Assembly: GCF_000004075.3 (NCBI RefSeq)
Contig: NC_026657.2
Location: 40,224,732-40,288,731, forward strand
Direction of reading: 5' to 3'
DNA from: Cucumis sativus
Lineage: Eukaryota > Streptophyta > Magnoliopsida > Cucurbitales > Cucurbitaceae
DNA length: 64,000 bases
This document shows, piece after piece, positions 26,701 through 38,845 of this stretch. The notes under the pieces are model-generated. The model was given only the letters and a program-made list of their open reading frames with translations, did no database searches and was not told where the DNA came from. The position numbers were made by a program, and so were the translations under genes. The stretch's first letter is position 1. Each line of letters opens with the position of its first letter.

Positions 26701-27824
26701 AAATAATCAATCAAGAGGACATAATAAAGCTAAAGAATTTAGAAAATAAAAATAATATATGCTGTTGTTGTTGTTGTTGTTGTGTGCAGGCTGAGCAAGA
26801 GCAAATTGTGAAGGCAAGGCCAGCTGATGCTCAACATAAAGGCTTGACTATGAAGGAAATCAAACAAATGGAATATCTTTACAAGGTGCCTCCTCATCTT
26901 TTCTTTTCTATTTTACTTATTCTTTTTCAAATACTATTAGATTATTTAACCCCCAATTTTATTCATATTTTTAGTGTTTGACTCTACAATTTATTTATTT
27001 ATTTTTGCAAAGAAGACTGTGTGCAATGACATAAATTATTATGATTAACAAATTGATATGTTTCAGTCTTCCATGCTACACCTACTCCCAAATGTATTTA
27101 TGGCTTTTTTTCTGTTCAGGTGATCGATGAAACATTGAGAAAGACAAGTTTGGCCTTCACGTTATCAAGAGAGACAAAAGTTGACGTTAACTTGAATGGT
27201 TCGTTAATTTGTATTTCTAACTCATAGATAAAAAAAAAAAAGAGAAAAGCATTTTTGTTCTTTTACTTATCAAATGGTATCTCACTAATTTTATTCTTTA
27301 GGCTACACCATACCAAAGGGATGGAAAATCCTTGTTTGGACAAGAGCTGTTCATATGGATCCTGAAATATATGAAAACCCACAAAAATTCGACCCCTCGA
27401 GATGGGACGTAAGTAGTTTTGATTAGCTTAATTTTTGGAATTGTCGAGAAAAGTACTGAGTTAAGCTATATTTTATCATCGTCCTTCATTCTTTAATTTG
27501 TGAAATTAAATTTCAGAATCCAAAACGAAGAGCTGGATCTTTCATTCCATTTGGAGCAGGAATGAGACTTTGCCCTGGAATTGATCTATCCAAACTTGAA
27601 ATTGCCATTTTCCTTCATTATTTCATCCATGGTGGCTTCAGGTCTTTTTTCATTAAAATAGTTAATAAAATTTTGAGCACATTTATTTATTAATATGAAT
27701 GACTAAATTAGATTGAATAATTTTGTGCAGACTTGAGAGAGTAAATCCAAACTGCCCAGAAAATCATCTGCCATTGCCAAGGCCAACAGACAACTGTCTT
27801 GCAAGAGTTGTAAGAGATTCATAA
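23787..27824 (+). CDS. Cytochrome P450, CYP88 family (gene A)
   Basis: Eight exons: 23787-24013, 24823-25303, 26179-26445, 26790-26885, 27120-27198, 27302-27408, 27517-27641, 27731-27824; all introns GT-AG; 491 residues. N-terminal anchor helix (about residues 4-22), hinge [19 protein letters not shown]-helix [11 protein letters not shown] (A298-T302, with the normal acid E301), ETLR (ExxR), DPSRWD (PERF region), and haem loop [13 protein letters not shown] with ligand C438. The hinge, IDETLR, and the C-terminal PTDNCLARV place it in CYP88, close to CYP88D/CYP88A. CYP88A oxidises ent-kaurenoic acid in gibberellin synthesis; CYP88D6 oxidises beta-amyrin at C-11; cucurbit CYP88L enzymes act on cucurbitadienol. 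Substrate here cannot be read from sequence. Gene A is the most divergent of the five P450s in the window and is separated from them by the H-protein gene. An ER-membrane monooxygenase needing a P450 reductase. Confidence 0.93.
26763..26783 (+). repeat. (GTT)n microsatellite at a 3' splice site
   Basis: About seven GTT units end a few bases before the exon 4 acceptor 'tgtgtgcag' of CYP88-like gene A, so the repeat forms the polypyrimidine-type tract of that intron. Length polymorphism could affect splicing. Confidence 0.8.
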
Positions 27825-28818
27825 GTCTTCAAATATTATGAAAGGAGATCACAAAAAATGGGATCCCCAAATTCTAATTTAAAATTTTCAACTCAAAGTA
27901 TATATATATTATAATGTAGTTTTATTAGTAACATTTCAATATATTTTCACTTAATTTATGTTTTTAGTTTTGTATGGGTTTATGAATAAACCATCTCAGT
28001 TTCATGCTACTGATGAAAAGCCTTTGTTAATTTCGTGTGCAGAAATATATAATTTATTTAATTTAATCCTACTGAGGTAGTAATGTTGAGATGTGTGCAA
28101 ATGGTTTCAACAATTGGCTTTGCTTTTTGGAAACTTTTTATCTTCTTGGCTTTGATCTCAAATCTTAATATATGATACATAATTAAATTTATTTTTACAT
28201 GAATTGGTTATCTAAGATGGCACAAAAAACAGAGAGAAAGACCTTCCATCTTCACTAGTAACGCCGCAACATAAAATGGTAGGAGGGTAGTGGAAGGTTG
28301 AAGGAGAGGGTGAAGGGAAAAGAGAGAGGGGGTGACTGCACCATTTGAAAAGGCAATATTATCATAATATTTGTCAAAATCAACCGGTTAACAAATCATA
28401 TCTAAAGATCACATCATTTTCCTGTTAGGCAACTAACTATTTAAGGAACCTCGATAACTACTTAGAACTATTTCTCAAACTTGCTAAAATATTCATTTTG
28501 AAACTTCAAGAACCAAATGTATATAAACTTCTAAAGTTAAAAGGGTTTGTGCTGTGTGAATTCAATCAAATTCAGCATACTGAAGAACTAATGGCTAAAA
28601 ATAAGGCAAAGAAATTCAATTAATTTCAAGTGGAATAAACATTGAAGAAAGAATGTAGTTCAGATGCTTAGGCACATTTCAACTCACAATGAACTTGTAA
28701 TTATTTTTTGGCTCTCTTTCTTCATAGAAATAGCTTGTGATATGTCAACAATTCAACCAGCTTTGGAAAGGAATTAGCTTAAGCTCTGTTTGGAGATGAA
28801 ACATTCGTTTGTTCAGCT
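27825..28818. other. Intergenic region between gene A and the H-protein gene
   Basis: 3' ends of two convergent genes. 'tatgaataaacc' near 27980 may be a poly(A) signal of gene A. 28225-28340 is a purine-rich, more G+C-rich stretch with no reading frame. Nothing else recognised. Confidence 0.5.
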
Positions 28819-30614
28819 TTAGTGGGCTGCATCTTCTTCCTCACAAAACTTTGTATATTCCTTTGGACCGAGCAAAGAATCTAATTCACCTGGATTGCTT
28901 GGCTTCACTTTTATCATCCATCCCCCTTCATATGGACTTGAATTGATCTTCATTTCATGAACATGGAAGTAAATAAATCAATAACTTACTTGTTTATGAC
29001 AGAAACAAAATCGACAAACAAAAAATAAATAACTTGAAGAAATTGACACAGAGGTTTACGTGGTTCAGTGAGAGTGTGTTAGCTATGTCTATGAACAGAG
29101 GAAGAGAGTAATTTTTATTGTTTAAAGAGGAATATATCAAATAAGTGCGACCCCACGTCTAGTCGTTAAGAGCACAAAGCAGATTCAAGACATTTCAACA
29201 TTTACATCTTTTCGTAAGATGTAGTTTTCTATGCTCTCTTTTGTTTCATTTAATCTCTACAGTTTTTCGAACCTGATAACCTAATCCAAATGTTAAAAAT
29301 CTGATTACGCAGGTACAAAACTAGACTAAGTACATTTGAAAGAAGCACATGGACCAAATTGAAAATGATGGAATGGAAGCCCACAAATGAAAACGATACA
29401 ACAGTTTATGAAGCAAATGCGAAGTCCAAGGAATTAGAAAAAAAATATATGAGGATTTGGAATTACCAAACCAGGAGATTCCTTAAGCTGTGGGTTAACT
29501 TCAACAATCTCACCAGAGATTGGAGAGTTGATATCACTAGTTGCTTTCACACTCTCCACTGCTCCAAAGCTCTTACCTTGAGAAACTGAACTACCTGATT
29601 CTGGCAGATCCACGAACACCACTTCTCCCAGATGATCCTGTTAAGATGCATGAAAACAAAATGCTTCCAACCCAAGTTTGAATACCAAGTACAGTAAATG
29701 CAAAATTTCTATCATGGAGTGATGTAACAGTTGTTATACAAAAAGCTTGAATTACTTTCCATGGCTAGAGGGAGTAACAGCAAAAGGAATTGTGTAACTA
29801 TCAAGTTTTCTTATCCAAACATCATTCGAAGTAGGAAAATTTAGGTAAAATTATAAAGCTCAGTCATTGGGTCTCATTACTACCATATTTTTAAGAAGTG
29901 TCTAACAGATCTCAAAACATTCAATTTTGTTCCAATATGGCCCAACAATAAATTCGTTTGACATTAACATGACACAGATTGATTTTCAATGCAACCGTTG
30001 TAGTCAACCTATCACGTCGCCATTAAAGTAGCGAAGTTAGCAATGTAAGCCTATAAGACAGAAAATTGAAAAGGAAGAGAGGCTTAAAAGATTTATTACA
30101 AACTTCTCAAATAACAAGACTCAATAGACACAATTCTAAAAGTTCATGTCTCAAACTTACAATTTCACCAAAAAATTTAGGCAAACAAGAGTTACATTAT
30201 TTGAAAAATGATAAATTTCATGGAAAAAATAGAAAGCACCTGAGCATGGTCAGTGATGCCAACGGTAGCAACAGAGCCTTCATGCTTCACCCACTCATGT
30301 GAAGAAGCATACTTCAGCCCATCCAAAACTACAAATCCAACCAATAAGGAAAATTAAAAAACCCCACTTTCATTATACCCAGATAAGAAATCAAAAAATA
30401 ATTGAGAATTGAACAACATCCAAGAGAGTAGAAAACAAACCCAAACTTCACAGAGACATGCACCCAAACAGTTTACATGCAAAATAGGAAAGAGCAAAAA
30501 GTTACCAGTGGAGAAGCATCTGGAGAGAGAGAATGAAGGAGAGAGATGGGTTTTAGATGAAGAAGAGAGTTTGAGTGCATTAGCAGTAGAAGAAGCCCAC
30601 ATTCTAAGAGCCAT
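28819..30614 (-). CDS. GDCH: Glycine cleavage system H protein, mitochondrial
   Basis: Exons (5' to 3') 30614-30506, 30328-30240, 29637-29467 and 28947-28819 join to 165 residues, the usual length. The first 34 or so residues are Ser/Arg-rich with no acidic residues and end near SRCFST, as in a mitochondrial presequence. The mature part reads [61 protein letters not shown] (lipoylated Lys = K97), [14 protein letters not shown] and the C-terminal [14 protein letters not shown]. The protein carries the lipoyl arm that shuttles the aminomethyl group among P, T and L proteins in photorespiration and one-carbon metabolism. The start at 30614 is chosen over an in-frame upstream ATG-less extension because MALRMWAS matches plant H-protein starts. 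Intron 3 (28948-29466) contains a repeat-like insert around 29050-29250. It interrupts the P450 cluster and has no functional link to it. Confidence 0.96.
29040..29260. repeat. Repeat-like insert in H-protein intron 3
   Basis: 'gaggtttacgtggttcagtgagag' followed further on by 'caagacatttcaacatttac' is related in order to 55625-55800 ('gatttacttgattcactcaat', 'aagacatttcaacatttact'). The 'tttacgtggttca' wording also recurs in plant retroelement-derived repeats. No coding potential; class unknown. Confidence 0.35.
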
Positions 30615-30699
30615 AGCTATTTTTTTGTGAGTGTGTTTAATTTGCTGTGTTTTGTTGTTCTTCCTTCTCTGTTTTGGTAACAGCAAAGAATAAAAGAAA

Positions 30700-32060
30700 T
30701 GTTTGAAACTTGAGTTTTACGACATTGCTTTATCTTCGATGGATGGTGGGCAGTGACTGCCTAATCTATACACTGCTTTTTCCTTTTTTCCATTTTTTTT
30801 TTCTCTTCCAGTGATTTTCGCTATCTTTTCCTTCCATATTATCATCATCATCATACGGAGGAGTTATGGCCTGACAATGACCTCTTCAAAATCTTAGCTA
30901 TGCCTTATGATATTTAAATTAAAATACAATATAAACCAATTTAATTCATTCATTAAAAATTAAAATATCATCCTCTATTTTAAAAACCATTTTTTTTGTA
31001 TTATTTATTAGCATTTTTATTATGAAACTTGGAAACATTTACGTGTTTTTCATACTGAACATGTAACTTTTACGAGCAAACAACAAATACAATCGAAACT
31101 TTTGGTACTCCTCCTCGAGAATGATTAAGAGAATACTATCGAGAAAAGTATTGTGAAGAACGCACTTTCAAAGACTTGAGAAGAAGTTGAAGTTCTAATA
31201 ACTTATCCCCTCTTATTCTTTTACTCTCAAAGTAAATTAATCTTTACGACTTTGTTGCTTACCCTTGATTTTATTTGTTTTGAGAACTTAACATATTGTT
31301 TCGTGAACGTGAATTTAGTTTGAGAGTTTTGTGATTGATTTCTCGAAGTTATAGTTTTTGAGTTTGAAGGTCATTTGATTGATCTTTAAAGCGTTTTTGT
31401 TCAAAAAGTGCGTTTGATTAGAGTTTTGAGAGCATAATGCTTTTGAATTCTCCCGAAGATTTTCTCTAAAATCTTTGGCTTATATTGTAGATTACTTTAA
31501 AGAGTTTTAGAGAGTCTTTCAGCATTTTGAAAATCTTTACAACTTCGACATTCAAATTTCTAAGAGAGTAAAAATAGATTTTCAAAGCCTCACGTCTTCA
31601 AATCTTTAGTAGAGCTACACTTATAAGTACTTTAGAGGTTCGAATATTAAATGATTCGATTTTTGGAATTTTTAGAGCTTAGTAGATTTAGAAGTATAGT
31701 GTTAGGATGGTTCTAATCCTCCTCCCAAAATTAAAGATAAAAAGACTTCCCATTTTAAGGAGCTCTCATGGGTCTTACTCTTGGGCCTCTTTCTTTTGGA
31801 TCAAGAATTTGAACTTTGGCTAGAGCCAAAAATTGGGTTTGAACCCATACTTTTTTGAGAAAATAACAAATACAAGTCGATCGTTGGAGGATTAAAACCA
31901 CTCACTTTAGTGACGATACATTTAAATGTCAATTGATCCAATTTTTTTTTTGACGAATCTATAACATTTATTACCAATAAAGTAAAGTCTAGTTTAGGTT
32001 AAATAAGTTTAAATTAAAAAATCTCTCTTACACATAATATTATTAATTTTAATTGAAAAT
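30700..32060. other. Intergenic region upstream of H protein and downstream of gene B
   Basis: The first part is the H-protein promoter. 31080-31700 has recurrent 'ttttgagag', 'cttcaaatcttt' and 'agagttttagagagt' motifs of unknown origin, possibly an LTR or other TE relic. 31880-32060 is the proximal end of the duplication shared with gene C (compare 40110-40205). Confidence 0.4.
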
Positions 32061-32077
32061 ATATCCATTATCCCTCA

Positions 32078-35000
32078 CTATGAGACCCTAATAATTTTGC
32101 AAAGGCAATTGTCTCTTGGCTTGGGGCTAGGCAAGTGAGTGACCTTGCAATTTTGGTCAACAAGCTCCATCCTACAACAAATACAAACAAAAAAACAACT
32201 CTATCACTTTTTCTTTTAGTTTTTAGTTTAGACAAAACAAAGAAAATAAGATAATAAATAAAAGAAAACAAAAGAAGAAGAAGAAGGAAGCATATATATA
32301 TATATACACATATATACATACTTGTAATTGAGGATGAAATGATGAAGTAAAATAGTAATCTCAAGCTTTGCAAGTTCACTTCCAGGACAAAACCTGCTTC
32401 CAAGTCCAAAAGGGATGAATTCTCCTGGTTTTGGTGTATAATTCTGCCAATTTTACAAATATCACCAACATTAGTACTTTCTTTCAAAAAAAATAAATTA
32501 TTATTGATCAACGATGTGTTTACGATTAAGTTGTGAACTTAAAAAAGTTGAAAGTCATAAACTCTAAGTCATGAAGTCCACGAATCCTTTGGAACAATCA
32601 AGTAATATCGATCAAAGGCTAGATATAATTATGTAGTAGTTTACCAAAATCAATCACTATGTCTATATATATCACTAATTTTGGTTCATTTTACTATATT
32701 TGAAAAAGAAAATTCTTTTTTAAACTTGTGGATATTTTATTTTAGAGAAATGATTAGATAATAGTAAAACATACATCCCATCTCGAAGGATCAAACTCTT
32801 GTGAGTTTGAATATATTTGAGAGTCCATATGAATCGCTACACTCCAAATTTGTACCGTCCATCCTTTTGGAATAGTGTAGCCTAAATAAAAAACCAAAAA
32901 GAAAATAGTAGTTAAAAAGAACAAAATAAATTATATCATCAAGAAACAATAATAATTGAACATATTATGCATTTATATGTATATATATACTATATGAAAC
33001 GATAAACAAACAACTAACCATTAATGTTTACATATGTTCTTGCCTTACGAAAATTCGTGGGTGCAACAGTATTTCTTCGCAATACTTCGTTGATGAACTA
33101 AAATAAGAAATAAATCAAAGTATGGATTGAATTCAATATATGTATACGTATAGTAAAAAAGAACGAAAGAAAATAAAAACACACCTTGGTAAGATATTTC
33201 ATTTGCTTGATTTCTTGAAAAGTTAAGCCCTTTTGAGTAGATGGTCTTTGTCTTATAATTGATTCTTGCTCTTCCTGTACTTAAAAATAAATGTATTACA
33301 ATTCAGGTGTTGATCAACAAAAGTGAACATATCTAATCATTCTAAAACATATACTTAATCCTTCCATTATATAAAAATTAGGTAGAAAAAGTATAGAAAA
33401 TCCGAAAATACCTATGAAAGTAATTAGGTGCATGCATGTACATGTTTTTTTAGAAGATATTTAATTATTATACTATTCTTTACTCATTTAGTTAATTATT
33501 CATGATGAGGTTTGAAAATTACTACAAAATATATATAAGGTAGGGGATCAAAGAGAGAAATAATTACCTTGGCCATTTGGAAGATATGAGGGTTTTGTGA
33601 GATATGTAGAAGTGCCCACATAGCAGCAATGGCAGGAGTATTGTGGCCAGCAAAAAATATTCCAAGAATCAAATCTATTATGGTACTATTATTATATGGT
33701 TTTGACCCATTCTCATTTGTGGCCACAATCAATTTGTCCACTTGACAATGCACTACTTCATTTGTTCCATCATCCTTTTCAAATCTTTTTCTTTTCTTCT
33801 CTATCACACAATGGAGGATCTTTTCTATCTTTTTTCTTGCCTACCAATAATTAACATATGCAAAATGATTATCTCTACATATATACAAAAATAATGTAGT
33901 ATTTTTAATTTCCCTATAGTATACTATACATATTATAAGTTGGAAAGATGTATAGAAGAAATTTTGATGAATAACTAAATGAGAAAATAACGTTTGTACG
34001 CTGTATGTTGTGTAAAAATTAATACCAATGAAGTACTTTTAAAAACTCAAAGAACACACTCAACTACTATAATTAGTACAACCTCATTAAGACATTTAAG
34101 TACTCTACACATATATACCTAAACTGAAGTCAAACAAATGTCCAACAGTGAACAAAAAGGAGAGTAAAAGAGAGATCTGAAAAAGAAAAGACAGAAAAAA
34201 TAGGAAAAAAAGAAGCACAGTATTGACTATTTGTGTTCATATATTAACAATAAGGACAACTTTTTTATATGAATTCAAGGGTATTTATAACACAAAACAG
34301 TAACCATTCTAATAAGGGTATTTTTTAAACTTTTAAAATTTTAAATCTATTTTTGACCTGTCAAGAGATATTTTGTATAATAGCCAAGTAACAAAATTAT
34401 ACCTTGAGTGCTCGACGATAAGTGAATCCAGGCAAATCATAAGGCAAAAAGGACATAATTACAAGACCCAATTCTTTGTACAATGTGTGAAGCTCAGCCA
34501 TGGCTTGACCATCAATTTCATTCCCCAAGAAAATATGTAAAATTATTTTGAAAAGTAAACCTCCAATCTCATCCACCAATTCAATAGGCTCTCTTCTCAT
34601 GCTACTCCATTCCTCCAACCCCTTTTCCACTGTTTGTTCAATGAATTCTACATGCTTGCTCAATACCTCAGACCCATTCATTGGAGATGCCATTATTTTA
34701 TATCCACTTTTGTGATCAATCTTTGAGAAATCACCATTTGTTTCTAATATTTTCACTGACTTTGGATAATTTGGTTCGAATCTTTCATCGTCTAAGTATA
34801 TGCGTCGACATATCTCTGGATTTGTTACAATGATTGTTGGCATTCCATAAAGGTGACTTTTATACATTCCCACTCTTCCATATCTGCATCAAAATAACAA
34901 CCACAATCATAGTTACCAATCCTTAAATCTACCGTGAAAGTGATCATAACTAAGCAATAATTGATATTCACTCCCTTCTAAAATCAAAGATGTTTGATCC

Positions 35001-35600
35001 CTCATCCCACAACAGTTGTACCCAAAAAAAAGTGTATAGATTATTGCATTAAAGTTTTTTCCCATAACAATTATCCTCCCCAATTTTTTTAATACAATAT
35101 TATAAACTAATGCATGGTGCTTAGCATAAAGTAGGGGGAAAGCATAAAATAAATCGCAAAAACACAGATACATAACATATACATATAAACTAATGCGTGA
35201 AAGCAGTGTTTAGCTATTAAGGTTATTTTTCAAAAAAGGGAACAGTTAAAAACCAAGTAGAGCTCTAAGAACACAATTAAGAAACCTATCAAAAAGAAAC
35301 ATTAAGTAAGAACAACTATTAATTGTTTATTTTAGAATCATTGGGAGGAGCAGAGAGATGAAGAGATAGATACCTTAAGAGAAGAGTGTGAATAAAGGTG
35401 TATGGATCACCCTCAACTTTAAATGCTTTGTAAAAGGAGAAAGTAGAGCCAACAAAAGGCCATCCCAAGTCACCAGGAGGAAGAGATTTGTTGAGTTTCC
35501 TTCCTAACTTAAACAAGTACCAGATTTCATTGAATCTTCTCACAAACACATAGAACCCTAAAACAACTCCAATAATAACACAAACATTCATCAACTCCAT
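32078..35600 (-). CDS. Cytochrome P450, CYP88 family (gene B)
   Basis: Exons 5' to 3': 35600-35374, 34883-34403, 33840-33568, 33274-33185, 33097-33019, 32881-32775, 32443-32322, 32171-32078; 490 residues, all GT-AG. Anchor helix near residues 4-20, hinge [19 protein letters not shown]-helix [12 protein letters not shown] with N303 where an acid is usual, NEVLR (ExxR), DPSRWD, haem loop [19 protein letters not shown] with C438, tail [11 protein letters not shown] start at 35600 (MELMNV) and not at the in-frame ATG at 35630 because exon 1 then has 227 bases as in A, D and E, and gene C has a different frame upstream. It is the near twin of gene C: the shared segment extends from about 31.9 to 35.96 kb against 40.1 to 44.2 kb. 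Exon 7 is instead identical to gene D. Likely ER terpenoid oxidase of CYP88L type; substrate unknown. Confidence 0.93.
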
Positions 35601-36120
35601 TCTTTGAGAACCTTGTGTGTTAGCATCCACAGCTCTTTCCTAACCCACAATGAGAAGTGTGTTTTGTAATGTGTGCTAATGAATAATGCTGTCAATTCAA
35701 TTACCACATCCAACTATCATTCTTTTGTGTTGTTTAGTTCAAGAGCTTTGTAGGTATATAGGGCACGTGTCTAGCTATTTGCTATCACATTCAAAATATT
35801 ATGGGATATCGACAAACGAAAAAAACAAAAAACATAAAGCAAGAATAAAGAATCAAAACACATATTTACATGGTTATGTTTTAACTGCTTCTATATGCAG
35901 AGAAAAAGAGCAATTTTAATTACAGACATTTAAAATATAGATGGGTATGCATCCAAAGCTTGACAAAACTCATCTTTATTTCTTTTTTTTACTAGTGTGA
36001 GCAATTTGCTTTTAAAAAAAGATACTATAGATTCTATAGTGGGTGCACCAAGACATCTTGGTGGACACTCACTTAGAACGTTCATCATTTTCACTTCATT
36101 AATATATAAGAGGTAAGTAC
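35601..36120. other. 5' flank of gene B
   Basis: Promoter region homologous to 43800-44200 before gene C ('aagaatcaaaacacat', 'tttaactgcttc', 'gcaattttaattacagac' against 'gcagttttaattagagac'). Homology fades past about 35960. No other gene. Confidence 0.6.
35752..35770 (-). promoter_or_regulatory. TATA box with adjacent G-box, gene B promoter
   Basis: Read on the minus strand: 'cacgtgccctatatacctac'. A G-box CACGTG (35764-35769) lies directly 5' of a TATA motif (35755-35760), about 155 bases before the ATG. bHLH factors bind such boxes, and cucurbitacin P450 genes are known to be under bHLH control; a link here is inference. Confidence 0.5.
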
Positions 36121-36179
36121 AAAAAGACTAGAGAGAAGCCCAATGGACCCAAGATATGAAATAGAAAACATTAATATTT

Positions 36180-36402
36180 AGGGTAATTGTAATGGATGGC
36201 AATTTGAGGAATATAGCAAAATTATCGTTGAGTATCACTGATAGACTCGTATGATCTATCGATGATAGACTAATTTTTACAACATAATCTATAAACTCTA
36301 TCATTAATAGAATTTGACAAATTTTGCTATATTTGCAATTTTTTAAAAATATTACTATATACTTAATTATTTTGAATTTAATTGCTAAATTTACAACTCC
36401 CG
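36180..36402. repeat. Foldback MITE-like repeat, copy 2
   Basis: Same family as 14028-14290 and 38846-39142. Starts 'taattgtaatggatggcaat', has internal 'tatcactgatagac' and 'ctatcgatgatagac' motifs in both orientations, and ends 'gctatatttgcaattttttaaa' then 'tttgaatttaattgctaaat'. Confidence 0.65.
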
Positions 36403-37260
36403 AATCTCTTTCCAAATCATAAAGAGGGATCTTTCTTCCTCGTTGAAAATCCTCTTGTTTCTTTTATTCCATATAGTCCATAGAATGATAGCAACAAAAT
36501 TGAAGAGAATAATTTGCTTGTTTGTTTTAGCCTTTGAACTGCATATGTTTTTGCTAAGGATAGTGGTATTATCGGAGGAGAAAGATATATTAAGCAAAGC
36601 ACCAACTTTTTTCCATAACTCAGTTGATATGGGGCCAGAGATAAATAAATGATTCATGTGTGTTCATCAGCTGCTTTACATAGAACACACCAAGAAGGTT
36701 TCAAACTCCACGGTGAGAATCTCCTTTGTAACATATCAACTGTGTTAATACACTCATGTAGGAGGGACCAAACGAAGAATTTGCACCTTTTTGGAACCGT
36801 CGACTTTCATAAATTTTGGTAAATCTCCGAATCAAAATTATTTTGTTCTAATTGGTTGATGTCATGAAGAACACGTTTAATGGAAGCAACCGTGAAGCAA
36901 CCATTGAAATCCAATTTCCAGATAGGAAGGTCCTGTCTGATATCAGTCGGGGGTGGAGGGAGATTTTCATTTCATCCTAAAGAGTCGATTCCACACTTCT
37001 CAACGGTCTTCTAGGATAAAGCTTCCATTATGAATTATCAACATTCTCACATATATTTTATAGAATTCCATTTTTTGGTGGTGAGTGCATACAGTCTAGG
37101 ATTGTGTGTTGTGAGAGAGGACTCTGTTCATGCCAAAGACTATGCCAGAAGGAGAAGGAATCACTACTCTTTACTTTTTATTTAATATGTGGGAGAAACC
37201 AATCGACTCCTTTGATGATAGATCTCCATGGGCTTTGGAGCTACTAAATTTACCTTTTAT
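36391..37260 (-). mobile_element. Decayed LINE ORF2 C-terminus (zf-RVT)
   Basis: Minus-strand translation in shifting frames gives a clear zf-RVT region: 'CKFFVWSLLHECINTVDMLQ' (about 36795-36736), 'SLKPSWCVLCKAADEH' (about 36710-36660), then 'NHLFISGPISTELWKKVGAL' and 'FVAIILWTIWNKRNKRIFNE' (36655-36430). Further upstream, 'GPSYLEIGFQWLLHG' and 'SFILED' are the expected region before it in broken frames. Cys/His zinc-binding residues of the WCVLC motif remain. The RT itself is absent, as in a truncated or eroded copy, and several stops and frameshifts are present. Confidence 0.78.
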
Positions 37261-37439
37261 AGGAGTTTCGCCCAAATAAGGTTCATATACCAAAAATTTA
37301 GTGTCGAGCAAATTAGTTTATTTATTTCATTATATTGACAAAATAAAATAAATTCGTTCTATATTAAAAGTAAAATAAACCCTTTGATATACTTGACTAA
37401 TTTATTAATACAAACTCCCAATGATCAAAGAAATTTGTT

Positions 37440-37570
37440 ATCACAGAATCAATTTGTCCACTTGAAAATCAACTTTACTTGTTTTCTTATTTTCAACTTT
37501 TTCGTCTTTTCTCCTCTATCACACAATGGAGGATATTTTAATTTGTATCTTTCTCATTCTTGCTACCAAA
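37440..37570 (-). pseudogene. P450 exon 3 relic (1)
   Basis: Plus-strand text 'aatcaatttgtccacttgaaaat', 'ctcctctatcacacaatgga' and 'ttcttgctacca' matches gene B exon 3 (33725-33845), including the acceptor end of the intron ('ggtagcaag' on the minus strand). Intervening bases have many changes, including small gaps that break the frame. It is the remnant of an extra CYP88-like copy on the minus strand. Confidence 0.75.
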
Positions 37571-38845
37571 ATGTTAGCACTTTTAGAGTTGATCAATGAA
37601 ATATGTAGCAATATTTTTCAAAGGAGACAACCACAAAAGTCTATTTCCTATAATTTAATTACTGATATAAATATCTATGACTGATATATATATTCAAGTT
37701 ATCATTAACATATAGGAGAATTTACACCATCTACGCCCCCATGTTAGCAACGTCACCTTTAAATCGACGATAAATCCTTGAAGATAAAAGAGATAGCAAG
37801 AAGAAGACGATACTAGAACCCAGCAGCAACTTCACCTTCAAATCTGTTAGAGAAGAAAGACAGTGACTACTATGGTTTCTTCGCAGCATGAGATTTTGTT
37901 TTGGGCTTCTTTGCTTTGGACTTTTGTTCTAGCTCATGGATTAAATAGGTATGGGCGGGCCAATAAATATTAGGTAAGATATATATGGGTTGGGTTTAGA
38001 TGTTGGTTTGGAACTACATACAATATAATAATAGTTCCATTTGTAAGAATATTTGACATATAATCAAATAGTGACCATGGCGGTACGAACCGAGAGCTGA
38101 GCAGCGTGAGGCAGCGAGAACTGAGTGAGCGAGCTGGGAACATTGGATATAGGAAGGGTGTGGCAAGGTGGACCGACGGCAGCACTGAGTAGAACCTGGC
38201 GGTGGTCGAGTTTGTGTAGTGCAGCAGCAAGCAGATATGCTGTGCGAAATCGGAATTAACAAGCTTGGGTTTGGTCTGTCTCGTTTGGAGAAAATCTGAG
38301 AAGAAGGAAAAATCGAGGGATTTGAAATATTTGGAAAAGAATCTTCATTTCCAAAGTATATAATTAATTCACCACTCGAGTTGGATTTCAAAACAAAGAA
38401 CATGTTTTCGTAAAAGGTATATAGTAAATCAATAAATTTGAAAGGTGGAGTGAGTGATATTTGATTTTTTAAAATTCAAAACAAAAACAAAAAAATAGTT
38501 AAGGAAAGAAGGCCTTAAAAATTAAAATTTGAAGTCTCTATTCATATATCTACATTTGTAATCTCGTCAAAGTTAATATAAGTAAAATGTATAGATTAAA
38601 GTATTAGGAAGTTAAAACCAAAATAACTTGAACTTCCAAAACTAAAAAAGTAATTTTGAAAAAAAAAATATATTTTTTATATTTGATCTATGGTAAGATT
38701 AATACCAACTTTGATTAAAAAAAGAAGTATGTCACATATGTTAAAGATTACTACAAACTCTTATAGGATTTTGACAAATTTTGATATGTTTGATTTTTTT
38801 TAAAAAATGTTGTTATATACTTAATTATTTTAAATTTAATTGTTA

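Noticed and set aside
28225-28340. Purine-rich island as a possible small gene
   Set aside because: No reading frame longer than a few codons, no RNA-gene signature.
35601-35630. Upstream in-frame ATG as the start of gene B (adds ten residues)
   Set aside because: Gene C has a different frame upstream of its start, and exon 1 lengths in A, D and E equal 227 bases from the inner ATG. The extra residues would place charged and polar sequence before the anchor helix.
38014-38403. 129-codon open frame on the minus strand in a G+C-rich island
   Set aside because: Ser/Cys/Pro-rich translation without any domain; an overlapping frame is equally open. More likely a transposon or other relic.
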